DNA of 64,000 nt, taken from positions 112,468 to 176,467 of the forward strand of contig CATKHK010000088.1 of NCBI GenBank assembly GCA_949751835.1. Reading direction: 5' to 3'. A program made the translations under genes and the position numbers. Source of the stretch: Blepharisma japonicum. Taxonomy: Eukaryota > Ciliophora > Heterotrichea > Heterotrichida > Blepharismidae. The notes below the pieces were generated by a model that did no database searches, had not been told where the DNA came from, and saw only the letters and a list, made by a program, of their open reading frames with translations. Positions 1 through 10,609 of this stretch are shown here, one piece after another. Every line of letters starts with the position of its first letter. Within the stretch, counting starts at the first letter, position 1.

Positions 1-377
1 GATTAAAAACAATTTTGCATTAAATCGTATTAGATTTTGATTTTTATGTTTTAAAAAGCCTAAAAGCCCCAAATTACCTCTTAAAATAGCAAAAAAAGAT
101 TTAGGCTTGCGTTTATTTAAATAAGCATAATAATACAAAGATATTCATTAATTATATCCTTTAGAAATTATATCGCGCTTTAAATAATTATCGATTTCTT
201 GTTATTTGCAAAATAGTAAGATATATTATAATAATTTTCTAAATGATATTTAAAAATTATTTATTCTAACTAAGATATCAGCTGAGTAAAGGAAAATAAG
301 AAGGAACTGATAAAATAGGCATAAATAGCGAAAAATCATGAAAAACTTTAAATTTTGATTTAATATTTCATTTTTGT

Positions 378-395
378 CTAGCTGTTACAAAATTT
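378..395 (+). repeat. Recurrent intergenic element, copy 1
   Basis: Core CTAGCTGTTACAAAATTT. The same core recurs near 2637, 5056, 8105, 9537 and 11441, in four cases about 310-340 bp after a small zinc-protein gene. This copy has no visible paralogue to its left, so it may be the 3' flank of a copy lying outside or lost from the window. Confidence 0.55.
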
Positions 396-639
396 GCTTA
401 AGTATAAAAATGTGGGATTAATATGTATAAGCTGGGTTGATGAAAATTTAAACTTTTTAGTTTACGCTGAATGTGATGAGAAAGGAGATTAAAAATAGCC
501 AAAAAGAAGCGTATTATCATTTATTGTAATAAATAAGGCTTTGCGTACTGATTCTAGCCTTTATTACTAAAGGTACATTTTCATTATAGAATGACTCAAT
601 AATTATTAGACCGTCAAGTCTTAACTGACCAAATATAGA

Positions 640-840
640 GGCAATATTTGCCGAATGGGGAGACTCTTCACTAAGACGATTTAGCAAATAAACCTCTATT
701 GATCCTGGAATTATAATTATATAAGAAAGATCATCTCTAGCCTCTTAGGCTTACTTTGGGAATCAAATTCTGTTTAGGAAAGGCTTAAATCATACTCAAG
801 AAAATTCCTGACTTCACTCTTAGTATTTGGTCTAAAGAAG
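640..840 (+). pseudogene. Decayed coding-like block (partner of 6455-6765)
   Basis: This block aligns by eye with 6455-6765. Shared landmarks are TTGCCGAATG / TTGCCAGAGG, ...ACGATTT..., GATCATCTCTAGC / GATCATCCCTAGC and a following CCTGACTTCA / TCATAACTTCA stretch. The partner block has a short open frame (TGA read as Trp) starting LLPEELSFLCFDDFLL; here the equivalent frame is broken by a TAA. It is probably the remnant of a duplicated gene of unknown identity. The alignment is manual, so confidence is low. Confidence 0.3.
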
Positions 841-1344
841 TAGAAAAGAAATTAAAACTAGGTTTCAAAAATTGAAAGCAACAATTCCAACAAAGCAAAA
901 ATTATTTTAAAAAGTTCTACCAAAATAATCAACAAATCTGCTAAGTCAAAACCTTTTTTATTCCTTTTTAGTCCCTATTATTATTCTTACTTTTTTGAAT
1001 AAATTTGAATAGTAAAATCGTTTACTTTTCTGCTTAGATTTTTTTAATTTTCTCACAATAAACTTATAAAAATTGAATGAGTTATTGTTTTATAGGAATA
1101 CTTATAATTTACTTTCCTATTAATTGTCAATCTCTTCGATAGAATGCCACTTAATTGATCAATTCCTGAATAATATAGTGCTGCTCTAGGTTTTCTGTAT
1201 ATATTATAATTATTCAGATTTTTATGAGTAGGAAATTATTTTGATAAATATTGTAGCTTTTGGTATAAATAAGTATAAACTAAATAAGTAGCTTTTTAAG
1301 ATCAATGAGGACTTTAACTTTGATTATTATGAGATAATTTTTTA

Positions 1345-1415
1345 GGTGGTTTAAATGCCACATGTTTGGGTGTTACATTTTTGTGTGAAAATTTAGGGCG
1401 AATATAATATTAAAT
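1345..1415 (+). promoter_or_regulatory. Shared upstream block of zinc-protein copies 1 and 2
   Basis: The 70 bp before the start codon are nearly the same as 4266-4333. Shared segments are TTAAATGCCA, TTTGGGTGTTACATTTTTGTG and TTTAGGGCGAATATAATAT. Conservation this close to the ATG suggests promoter or 5' UTR carried along in the duplication. Confidence 0.5.
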
Positions 1416-1823
1416 ATGAAAGAAATTTGTGAAGACGGAATCACAGTGTTTTCAGGGATGTACTCACTAATTTTCAATTATTCGGAAGATTTATATAGTC
1501 TACGACTTCCTAATATTTTATTTGATGAAGTCTCTGATCTTGAAGAATCAGAGCCAAAGAAAATTATTAAAAAAGTTCACAAGCCTAAGAAGGCACATAA
1601 AAAGAAGATCACAGCTTGTCCACATACGAATAAACGACACTATGCCAGGAATATGTGCAGTAATTGCTATCATAAAGGTGGGAGACAAAAAAGGGCATGG
1701 GCTTGTCCACACCAAGATCGTCAATTATACGCTAAAGGAGTGTGCCAATTTTGCTATTTGCAATGCTATCATAAATCTAAGTCTCTCAAAGTTGTTATTA
1801 AAAAGGAAAAATCGAAAATTTAA
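1416..1823 (+). CDS. Small tandem-family protein with two Cys/His zinc-binding units, copy 1
   Basis: A 135-residue protein, first of five tandem paralogues. The conserved N-terminus (TVFSGMYSLIF, then LRLPNI near 29-34) is followed by a Lys-rich linker (48-65) and two units of the form C-x-H-x10-C-x2-C: C68/H70/C81/C84 and C97/H99/C110/C113, with further conserved YA and CYH residues. This pattern suggests two small zinc-binding modules, possibly contacting nucleic acid through the basic linker; function is unknown and I do not recognise a named family. The start is fixed by alignment of all five copies at M-x-E-x-C-E. It ends at TAA and needs no TGA reassignment. Confidence 0.8.
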   Translation: MKEICEDGITVFSGMYSLIFNYSEDLYSLRLPNILFDEVSDLEESEPKKIIKKVHKPKKAHKKKITACPHTNKRHYARNMCSNCYHKGGRQKRAWACPHQDRQLYAKGVCQFCYLQCYHKSKSLKVVIKKEKSKI

Positions 1824-1886
1824 GTTAACTCACAATTTATAAAAACATATTATTTAATTCTAATAAAATATAAACAAACTTTTTAA

Positions 1887-2063
1887 GTACAATTAAGGTC
1901 TATATTAGTGGCTAAATCGGAAACATATGAAGCATTAATTTCTAGGTTAGAGGGGAGCAAATTCAGCCAGAACATAAATGTCCAAAGCACTCGTAGGCAT
2001 CATTCTAGCTCAGTTTTAGCCTCATTTTGAGTTCTCAAACTCTTAGCAGGTTTAAAATGATAA
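1887..2063 (+). pseudogene. Coding-like remnant, no start codon
   Basis: A 58-codon frame is open if TGA is read as Trp and is bounded by TAA at both ends. It is less AT-rich than its surroundings and reads LVAKSETYEALISRLEGS early on, then a His/Ser-rich stretch. There is no ATG at its start and no recognisable family. It is either a gene fragment inserted into the 3' flank of copy 1 or a chance frame. Confidence 0.3.
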
Positions 2064-2622
2064 ATCATGAGCATCATTTATTCATTTTCATATTTAATTA
2101 TCCTTATAAATCAAATATTTGATAGCTAGCAGCATATTAATTTAATTTGCATAATTTTATGCTATAAAAAAATTATTAAGAAAATAATTAATCCTGCTGA
2201 ATCTCATAATGAAAATCTTAAAACCATCGGAAATAGAGCTCACATTATTTAAATAAGGTTTTAAGATTTTACTTTTAAACTAGCTGATATAAATTTAGGA
2301 GAACTAAAAAATTAGCCTGCGAAATAGGTAAAATATTTCATAAGATTTTGATAATTCGTAAATTAAATAAGTGGAGAGAAAAGGTTAAAATAAACTACCT
2401 AAAACATTCACAGAAATAAGAAAATTATGATATAAAGAGGGAAAAAAGCCACAATATCATGCAATTAAATCACAGTCTTTTATAAATAGTTTAATCATCA
2501 GCATTTCATAAAAATATAATGCTATTTTTCGTTATACATAATTTTTACTTATTTTATTTCTTCTATTAAAGAATTATTCTATTGGGCCTTTTTATTCTTA
2601 TAATTTTAATATTAAATATGGA

Positions 2623-2655
2623 TAATCCATATTTGTTCTGGCTGTTACAAATTTT
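2623..2655 (+). repeat. Recurrent intergenic element, copy 2
   Basis: AATCCATATTTGTTCTGG followed by CTGTTACAAATTTT. It matches the other copies over about 30 bp. It lies 40 bp upstream of the secreted-protein pseudogene. Confidence 0.6.
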
Positions 2656-2698
2656 CATTTAAGAATTTAAAAAAAATTTATCTAGCTGTAACTATAGC

Positions 2699-3575
2699 AT
2701 GAAAGACATCTGGATTGCTCTTATCCTCGCTACCAGCGTCCTATCAAATCCTCAACCATTTTATAATGCTAAAGATTTCTTAAAGAGTGCATACCTTTCT
2801 TTCACAAGTGCCCCTCTAGAAAGCCTAGGATGCTACAATAAAGAAACTGAAGATAATCTCAATGACTCATAGACAGCATGTATACAATTTTGCTCAAGAT
2901 CAGCCCTTCTATTCCTTTCTTAATAATTTAGCTCTTGATCTTCCAGATGCATCATTGATCTTCGAAAACTGCGGAATTGAAAATTTCGCTAGTACCGTCA
3001 CAAAAAGTCTCAAAGGTAATGGAGAAAAACTTTTTGCAAGAGTTTCTGACGAATACGGAGCCACTAAAGAATTTCATTATGATATACAAAGCCAACTTGA
3101 AGATGGAGAATTTATACTTTCAGGCTAAACATTCGAAAAAATGATAAAGATTATGATTTCAATTGGCGACTTGCATCTTTAGCAAGGATACTTTTATTCA
3201 TTTTCAGAGATTCTTAGCTTATTCCTTGAAGGTATGGCAATAGGATTTCAAGCAAAATCAATTCTAATTAGAAAATTCTACAATACCACTACAATCTTAG
3301 TCCCATCCCTTCAAAATGCTCTTGCTCAGATCAAGAAGCATAACAACTTTAATTTCACAACTTGCAATCATGCCCCAAGTTACTTAAGCATCTTCAATAC
3401 AGCTGTATCCAGAATTTGCAATGACTGTGAAATCCAGCTACTCATTGCTGATATTATGGAGCTTAAGCAGTCAGAGTACTTCTCACACATACTATTCATA
3501 TTTTTTGCAAAGAAAGCTGATATAGAAAATCACTTCAAAAATATGATCCAAACTATTGAGAAAAATAATTCTTAA
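2699..3575 (+). pseudogene. Frameshifted gene for a secreted protein
   Basis: ATG at 2699 opens with a signal peptide (MKDIWIALILATSVLSNPQP) and stays coding to a TAG near 2860. Strong coding sequence continues in another frame (VYNFAQDQPFYSFLNNLALD...) to a stop at 3126, in a third frame (FRLNIRKNDKDYDFNWRLAS) from about 3114, and returns to the second frame from about 3187 (YFYSFSEILSLFLEGMAIGF) to a TAA at 3573-3575. At least three frameshifts and two stops separate the segments, and none falls at a 15-nt intron, which would keep frame anyway. The intact protein would be about 290 residues with several Cys. Alternatives are sequencing error or programmed frameshifting; decay is the simplest reading. 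I do not recognise the family. Confidence 0.6.
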
Positions 3576-4333
3576 CAAGCTGGGTTTGATCTTGCTTATA
3601 TCGTTAAATTTTTATTGAAATTCAGAATTTTATAAATCTTTTAAGTAAATAAATTCAAATTAAAAAAAATCGATTGCTTTGATGAAAATTATAATTCTTT
3701 TATTACACCAATATGACCAAAAAGTAATTTTATGATATTTGGTGTATTATGGAGTTATTAATCCAAATTTTTATTTATTATGATCAATAAGATTTAATAC
3801 CCTATTCTAGGACCTGTAATTTCTCTTATATTTCTATTCTCTAAGTCCATTCCATTTAATAGTGGCTATATTAGTTATATTGAAAATTAAACAAATAAAA
3901 ATTTAAACCTCAATCTATTTCTTTCCAGTAACAAAAATTTCAGGTTTAATTAGGCATGCTAGTGTTAGCCACACTACATGATGCCATTTATCTATTTAGA
4001 TATAAAAAATGAAGATGCAACACAAAAAATTTAAATCTAAATATCAAAAACTGCAGAACCGAAGGTCACAAAAGTAAAATAAATTGCGTAGAAATTCTAA
4101 GAAAATAATAAACAAAAGCTGCAACCCAAAACTTTTTTTATTTCCTTTTAAGACTAATTATTATTCTTGCATATGTTTTGAAAGCATTAAGTGTAACCTA
4201 AATAAAATGCTCAATTAAATGCAATTAAGACCTTGATTTATGCTCGTTAATCCTCAACCTCTTATGTGGCTTAAATGCCATAGTTTTGGGTGTTACATTT
4301 TTGTGCTATAATTTTAGGCGAATATAATATAAT
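3576..4333. other. AT-rich intergenic region
   Basis: No gene seen. It contains the CTTTTTTTATTTCCTTTTAA tract near 4131 shared with about 945 and 6991, and ends with the promoter block shared with copy 1 (4266-4333). Confidence 0.5.
4266..4333 (+). promoter_or_regulatory. Shared upstream block of zinc-protein copy 2
   Basis: Near-identical to 1345-1415, including TTAAATGCCA, TTTTGGGTGTTACATTTTTG and TTTAGGCGAATATAATAT just before the ATG. Confidence 0.5.
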
Positions 4334-4741
4334 ATGAAAGAAATCTGCGAAGACAAAATCACAGTGTTTTCTGGGATGTATTCACTAATATTCAATTATT
4401 CAGAAGATCTGTATAGTCTGCGACTTCCTAATATTTTCTTTGATGGAGTCCCTAATCTTGAGGAATCAGAGCCTTTCAAAATTATTACAAAAGCTCGCAA
4501 ATTTAAGAAGTCACATAAAAAGAAGATCACAGCTTGCCCACACACGAATAAACGGCATTATGCCAGGAATATGTGCAGTAATTGCTATCATAAAGGCGGG
4601 AGACTTAAAAAGGCTTGAACCTGTGTACACCAAGATCGCCAATTATATGCTAAAGGAATGTGCCAAGTTTGCTATTTGCAATGCTATCACAAGTCGAAAT
4701 CTCTCAGAGTTACTATTAAAACAGAAGAACTAAAAATTTAA
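4334..4741 (+). CDS. Small tandem-family protein with two Cys/His zinc-binding units, copy 2
   Basis: A 135-residue paralogue of the gene at 1416, of the same length. A TGA at 4616-4618 (codon 95) lies exactly where copies 1, 4 and 5 have TGG (the A-W before the second unit), so it is read as Trp; the frame then continues through the second C-x-H-x10-C-x2-C unit to TAA. N-terminal TVFSGMYSLIF and the first unit are nearly identical to copy 1, making these two the closest pair, in line with their shared promoters. Function unknown. Confidence 0.8.
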
Positions 4742-5045
4742 GTTTAAAATTTTTTATCAATAAAGAAGTAATAATATATGAAAAAAATTGTAAAGAGTTT
4801 ATATCCTATAGTAAATATAAGAAAAATATACTTTTATATCTTTAATATCATAATCTCATTATATTTTATTTTGTTCATAATTAATTACATTTAGTATTTC
4901 CACTATAGTTATATTATCAATATTGGATATCTTATTATATGCAAAAAAATATTTTTGTTTATTTCAAAAAAAATTGTCATCAAGTTTAAATTCTTCTTTA
5001 ATTTCGGCAAATGATACATTCTTTTATTTTTGGGCTTTTGGATAT

Positions 5046-5075
5046 TCCATTTTTAATCTGGCTGTTACAAAATTT
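5046..5075 (+). repeat. Recurrent intergenic element, copy 3
   Basis: TTCCATTTTTAATCTGG then CTGTTACAAAATTTG. It lies about 305 bp downstream of the copy 2 stop codon. Confidence 0.6.
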
Positions 5076-6454
5076 GGAATGCTGAATAAGAAATATATGA
5101 TTTTAACTGCCTTACTGATTGTACAAGTTTGCAAAACTGAATTTATAAAAAGAAGGAAATTTTCTAATTAAAATTATCTTATTAAAAAGAAATATTATTT
5201 CTTTTGGCAGTGAAATAGCTTAGTGATGTCAATATAATTGATTTTAATTAATAGATTATCTCATAAATATTTTTATTTATCAACTATGACTCATCTTTTA
5301 CGTTTACCTTTTAAAGAATCATAACTAAGCATTGAAAATTGTGTTGCAAAGTGATTTTTTATAAAATCATTTAACGTAACTGGAAAATCTTGAGGGAATC
5401 TACCGGAACTAGAAACCCGCCCCCTGGAAAACTACTTATATACATATTAGCTATATCAAATTAATTTAAAACGAAACTTTAAGTTTGCATATATTAATTG
5501 CTTTTTAAGCAACAATTGTATCTTTAAATCAAGCTACTATAATATTTATTGACATATATGTTTTAAAAGCTATATTTATTTAATATCAATAATTTAGTAA
5601 ACTTTTTATATATAAAAAGAGTTATCATAATTAAATAACTAAATAGCTTCTATACTATTAATAATATTAACTCCTTATCTTTTTATAGTTAATATGTTTA
5701 ATATAATCAGTAATAAAACACTCTTGGACCGAGAAACATTTACTAGTCCAGCTCTTCTCGTTTTCATTTTTTCAATCTTAATTGAACTATTCTCTATAAA
5801 ATTTTAGAAATCTTGGAAAATAAACCTACTTCTAATAAAAATGTAGTAATTAGAATTTAATGACAAGCTCGATTTTTGATTTCAATCCACATATTTATAC
5901 CTCTTTGCCCTCTTATTTAAAAATTTAAAAAACCTTAAATTTCATTTTTAAATAAAGAGTTAGGATATTCTTTTATACATTTATCTTATAAAAATTAAAA
6001 AATCAACTAATATTACAGAAAATAATAATAAAAATCTTTATAACGAGAAGAAATTTGTTGCTTTCGTTCGGATATAATAAATAAAATTGGTAATGAGCTG
6101 CAACTGTAAAATATTTATAAGTTATTGATTAATAACTTTAAAAATGATTCAAATTAAAGTTTTAATAATTGAAATATCTAATCTAGCTGTTAAAATTTAA
6201 TAAGAAAATATGGAAAATCGGTTTTTCTAATAATGCTATTTGCTGGGTTGATGAGAGCAGAAAATTTTTCTTAAAATGAGTAAATAAACTGAAAAATTAT
6301 AAATTATCTGGAAGCAAACAAGCAAAATATTATTTATAATTTTTATACATAATAGAAACTGGCAGACACAAAACAAAAATTATATACTCAATAGAAAATT
6401 CAAACCAAATTTTTCACTTTTAGATTTACTTTCTTTTATTATTTAGGCCAATTT

Positions 6455-6765
6455 TCAGTACGGAGTAGATATATTGAGATTATTGCCAGAGGAATTAAGC
6501 TTCTTGTGCTTCGACGATTTTCTTTTAATATTAACGCTAATTTGAGAAAACGTTTTTTCTTTGACTATCAAAGCATATTTCATACTTTAAAGAATCTCAA
6601 AGTCTAGATGAGAGTCCATTTAGATAGGCCTTTTAAATATCTAAAATAACAAAATAGAATTGATCATCCCTAGCTTTCTTTATGCTTAATTGCTTGATTA
6701 GTCAGGAGTTTTCATAACTTCATTGCTATTGCATCATATTTCTCATCTATGATTTCAGGACTAAA
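6455..6765 (+). pseudogene. Decayed coding-like block (partner of 640-840)
   Basis: The beginning is open with TGA as Trp and reads QYGVDILRLLPEELSFLCFD and onward for about 45 codons before TAA; further along, homology to 715-840 continues without an open frame. The LPEEL...L...D pattern is loosely like the start of F-box or kelch-type proteins, but this is not enough to name it. Confidence 0.3.
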
Positions 6766-7362
6766 TCTCTTAGCTTGATAAAACTATTATCAAATGCTAT
6801 TCTTCTATAGCTCCTAAGTCTATATCACCTTCTAACTGGTTTAACATCAAAACGCAACTTAGATAAAAATTATCAGCTAGGTAGAAAATTTAAGCTGAGT
6901 ATTGAAATTTATAAAATCAAACTTCCCAATAATAATAGACAATATTTTGCAGATAGTGTGTAAATAATTTACAAAAATATTACGCTAAAACCTTTTTTAT
7001 CCCTTTTAAGTTCAGTCCGGAAATATTATATAAATTTTAAGGATTATGAATTATTTTGCATTCAGCAATTTTTTATCTTAATTTTCTAGAAATAAAATAG
7101 CAAAAATTAATAGACTCTTCTTTAAGTTTTATTAATGCTCCTATAATTCATTCTTCCAATTTTTAAAATAATTATTCAACCTTTATATTTATTAGAGAAT
7201 ATTTTAAAAATTTTGGTTTTGTTTATATAAAAATGCAAACCCAAATTAAAACTTTTCAGATAATATTTGATAGCAAGGCCATAATTTTTATTATTCCTTG
7301 ATTTTCTGAACTATTTTCAGTTCACCATTTATTAAATAAAAATAGTGGACATAATAATAAAT

Positions 7363-7758
7363 ATGAAAGAAGTTTGCGAAGACAAAACCACAGTGTTTTC
7401 AGGGATGTTTTCATTATTCTCAATGGATCCAAAAGATGTTTCAAATCTGCGGCTTCCTAATATCTTCTCTAATGAAGACAAAGACATTGAAGAATTTCTT
7501 AAAAGGAAAACTGTAAAAAAAGTTTATAAGTATAAAAAGCCGCCTAAAAAGAGAATTACAGCTTGTCCACATGTAAATAAAAGGCACTATGCCAAGAACA
7601 TGTGCAACAATTGCTATCATAAAAGCGGCAGAAATAAGAAGGCTTGAGATTGCCCACACCTAGATCGCCAACTCTATGCAAAGGGAATGTGCCAGCTTTG
7701 CTATTTGCAAAGCTATCATAAGTCAAAATCTTGCAAAATTGTCATTAAGTTAGAATAA
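7363..7758 (+). CDS. Small tandem-family protein with two Cys/His zinc-binding units, copy 3
   Basis: A 131-residue paralogue of 1416. The ATG at 7363 (MKEVCED) matches the other copies; a longer frame would need a GTG start and is rejected. In-frame TGA at 7645-7647 occupies the conserved Trp position before the second Cys/His unit. Both C-x-H-x10-C-x2-C units are intact, the second reading CPHLDRQLYAKGMCQLCYLQ. The C-terminal tail is slightly shorter (IVIKLE). Its upstream sequence does not match the promoter blocks of copies 1/2 or 4/5. Confidence 0.8.
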
Positions 7759-8088
7759 TTGAAGATTTAAGTTTAATTATTAAAAATCTAGTCTGGAGTA
7801 CTAATAACATACGAAAACCTCTTTATAGTAATTAATGCTTTATTTCACCTAATAAAAGAGAAAAATATAAAAGACCACATCTGACCTTTATTCTATCATT
7901 TTTTTGTTTATTCACACTAATATAAAATTTATTCAGCATGCTGACATAAATATGCAGGTATCTTTATCTCTTTATAATTTTTTAGTCATTAATAAGTTGT
8001 GAAATGATTCTTCCGGGATGCTAAAGTATAAAATCCTCAAAAAGTATCAATTGCAGCATTCGGAATCTTTTACATAAAGAATTAAGAG

Positions 8089-8125
8089 ATTCCATTTTTG
8101 TTCCGACTGTTACAAAATTTTAATT
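8089..8125 (+). repeat. Recurrent intergenic element, copy 4
   Basis: ATTCCATTTTTGTTCCGA then CTGTTACAAAATTTTAATTT. About 330 bp downstream of the copy 3 stop. Confidence 0.6.
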
Positions 8126-8593
8126 TTGCAAATATGGGGTGAACCACTTCACTGACCCAATTAAAAAGCTACTTATCTTGCAAAATAGAGAAAATTTTGC
8201 TCAAAAGTATTTTATTACTTAGCAAATTATTGATGAGAAATCAGTGTGAAATAGAAAAATATTAGAAATCGTTCTTTTATCTCTTGAAAGTTCATTTTCA
8301 ATGTAAATCGAAAAGATCAATAAAATTTAGTAAATAGAGCACCTAAAATTGTGGTAATATTAGAAGCTCTTTTGAATATAAAAATCAATATAATCTTCAA
8401 AAGAATGAATTTAGTCATTTTTATCTATACCTTTAAGAATAAAAATGTTTATTAAATACCTACTGTGTGCACAACAAATAAGGCAAACTATAATTTTTAT
8501 ATAAAATAATTTTTATCTTGAATTAAAAAAATTTTAATTGTTATAGGCTGATAGGAGCCTTGCTTTTAATTCTTCAGTTGCATAAAATTTTTA

Positions 8594-8664
8594 TTGTTTT
8601 AAGTGCTATTATATTTTGGTCGCCTCCATTTGTAGTTTAATTAGTGGATAGCATAATATTCTGA
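8594..8664 (+). promoter_or_regulatory. Shared upstream block of zinc-protein copy 4
   Basis: Matches 10610-10672 over TGTTTTAAGTGCTATTAT, then CCTCCATTTGTAG and GTGGATAGCATAATATT. In copy 5 this block abuts the start codon; here it is separated from the ATG by roughly 110 bp. Confidence 0.4.
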
Positions 8665-8773
8665 TCAATATTAAAAGTTGTGTTATGTTGATAAGCTTTT
8701 TCCTTTCTTATCATAAGCTGTAAAATTATTATTTTTATTTCATGAAAACTTTAATGAAAATTGTATATTATAG

Positions 8774-9184
8774 ATGGGCGAAATGTATGAAGATAAACTA
8801 ACAGTGTTTTCAGGGATGTTTTCCCTATTATTCAAGGCTCCTAAAGAAGGATTAAATCTGAGACTTCCTAATATATTCTCAGATGAAAACAGCGAGATTG
8901 AAGAATTCGAGAAAAAGAAAAAGACTCGAAAGTCTTCTAGAAACGGTACTAAAAAGACGCCAAAAATGAAGGTCACAGCTTGCCCTCATGTGAATAAACG
9001 TCATTATGCCAAGAATATGTGCAACAATTGCTATCATAGAAGTGGAAGGCAAAAGAAAGCTTGGCTCTGCTCACATCAGGATCGCCAACTCTACGCAAAA
9101 GGAATGTGCCAATTTTGCTATTTGCAGAACTATCATAAGTCTAGATCTTACAAGACCCTCGAGATAGAAGGTTTAAGTATTTAA
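8774..9184 (+). CDS. Small tandem-family protein with two Cys/His zinc-binding units, copy 4
   Basis: A 136-residue paralogue of 1416, intact without TGA (the conserved Trp is TGG here). N-terminal TVFSGMFSLLF and LRLPNIFSDE are conserved; the Lys/Arg-rich linker (about 47-65) is the most variable part. Two C-x-H-x10-C-x2-C units follow, the second starting CSHQDRQLYAKGMC. Its closest relative in promoter and linker is copy 5. Function unknown. Confidence 0.8.
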   Translation: MGEMYEDKLTVFSGMFSLLFKAPKEGLNLRLPNIFSDENSEIEEFEKKKKTRKSSRNGTKKTPKMKVTACPHVNKRHYAKNMCNNCYHRSGRQKKAWLCSHQDRQLYAKGMCQFCYLQNYHKSRSYKTLEIEGLSI

Positions 9185-9517
9185 GTTTTAATTCTAAATA
9201 AGTTCTGAAAAAATTAGTTTGAAATGCTTATAGCATATGTAAATTTTTTTTTAGGAAGGCTTTAATCTCTATAACCGACATAAGCCATAATGAAAAAGGA
9301 TGCATAAAGAAGCCTTTATTTTTAAATTTCATCTTAGAAATTTAACATAACAATTTATTCAGCATGACAATGAAATTATTTTAGACGTTTTTATCACTTT
9401 AACATTTTTGCCTATAGTATTAGTAAGTAAATGCCAAATAATAATACACTTAAATAAGTGGTAATTCTAAAACTATTATAGCTATCACTCAATATATTCG
9501 GAATTTTAACTTTAGCT

Positions 9518-9556
9518 ATTCCATATTTTCAAGTGTGCTGTTACAGAATTTTAATT
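9518..9556 (+). repeat. Recurrent intergenic element, copy 5
   Basis: ATTCCATATTTTCAAGTG then TGCTGTTACAGAATTTTAAT. About 335 bp downstream of the copy 4 stop. Confidence 0.6.
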
Positions 9557-10609
9557 ATAAAATGCAATAAATATGGTTTTACGGCTATACTGAGCCCAAA
9601 CTTATAAGGCTGAGCTTGTGATTTTAAAGGAAATTTTTTACTCAAAAATTCCCTTTGATTAATACTTATGATGATTTTATATTTATTACTAAAGTCAGTT
9701 TTAAATTAAGAAAAGCAAATATTAGAATTGTGATAAAAGTCAGTTAAGTAAATTACCAAAATTATTAAAACCAATCTTTCTAACATTAAGAAACCATTTT
9801 GCAAATTTCTATTAGCATAATATACGAAAATATTAAATTTAATATTTTTTTAATCCATCTTAAATTCAAATATTTTGTCAGAAAAATCTCACTTTATGTA
9901 AAATTAACTAATAAAATAAAATGTCTTGACTTCAATTTTTATTTTTTTAAGATGGTAAGCAAAGGATTTGTTTATATTTTAATATAAATAAATAGAATTT
10001 GAAATAAAGGACTTTGCTGTATATAACCTGATGAATTTTGTATTAGGAGTTTAAAAATTGATTTGAGAAAAAGAATTTGCTTTTGAGGTCTTAATTTTGC
10101 TAAATTAATATAAATTTAGATCAGCATATCTTTTGCACTTTTAAGGAGATTATATGTACCTGGCTAATTTTTAAAAACATAAAAAGTATTTACATAATGA
10201 TAAACCTATAAAAAGCAATTTAAATATTATTGATCTTAAATCTTTCAAGCTAAAATTAATATATAAAAAAATATTATTGTCAAAAACATTTGATCTTCTG
10301 ACTGCTCAGATAAGGAGATTTGCATATCTGGCTTTGCGAAATATTTATAAATGGAAATGAAATTTTATTAGGTATTTCAATAGTTTATTCTCCCTATTAT
10401 TTTTATATTTTAAAAAAAGGACAATTTAAAATTTATTTCTCTGTAAAATTAAGATTCAATAAATTCTTATCTTTTTCTGTTTATCAAGCAAATTTATTTA
10501 TTTTTTTATGTTTTGTATAAACACGTACAAATGTAAAATAAAAAAATATAAAGTAAATATTTATGATAAAATACTGTATTTTTGTTTATCAGTTTTCTAT
10601 TTTCTCAAT

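Larger units (their letters stand above)
1..1415. other. Gene-free AT-rich stretch with decayed repeat blocks
   Basis: No intact gene is seen. It holds one copy of the recurrent intergenic element (around 378-395), the phrase GCTGGGTTGATGA (431), which recurs at 6243, a decayed block at about 640-840 resembling 6455-6765, and a CCTTTTTTATTCCTTTT tract near 945 that recurs at about 4131 and 6991. The last 70 bases before position 1416 are shared with the promoter of the second paralogue at 4334. No telomeric repeat (CCCTAACA-like) is visible at the left edge. Confidence 0.6.
1824..2698. other. Intergenic region with coding-like remnant and repeat element
   Basis: AT-rich apart from a less AT-rich patch at 1887-2063, described separately. 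The recurrent element lies at 2623-2655, about 800 bp after the gene rather than the usual 310-340 bp, so roughly 480 bp appear to have been inserted in this 3' flank compared with the other copies. Confidence 0.5.
4742..7362. other. 2.6-kb AT-rich intergenic region
   Basis: Holds element copy 3 (5046-5075), a small less AT-rich patch at 5370-5440 with a 40-codon frame (TGA as Trp, contains GNLPELETRPLENY) of doubtful meaning, the GCTGGGTTGATGA phrase at 6243, the decayed block 6455-6765, and the CCTTTTTTATCCCTTTTAA tract near 6991. No intact gene seen. Confidence 0.5.
7759..8773. other. AT-rich intergenic region
   Basis: Contains TTTATTCAGCATG near 7927 (shared with 9354), element copy 4 (8089-8125) and the promoter block shared with copy 5 (8594-8664). 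Between that block and the ATG lie about 100 bp absent from copy 5. No gene seen. Confidence 0.5.

Noticed and set aside
1-60. Chromosome end at the left edge
   Set aside because: No telomeric repeat is visible in the first bases.
4923-5171. 82-codon plus-strand frame over element copy 3
   Set aside because: Runs through the repeated non-coding element and has AT-driven composition.
5370-5440. Less AT-rich patch with a 40-codon frame containing GNLPELETRPLENY
   Set aside because: Too short, no start codon, no partner copy; could be chance.
9799-10520. Two plus-strand frames of 62 and 66 codons
   Set aside because: Composition is only AT-rich (Ile, Phe, Lys, Tyr, Asn), with no similarity to each other or to neighbours.
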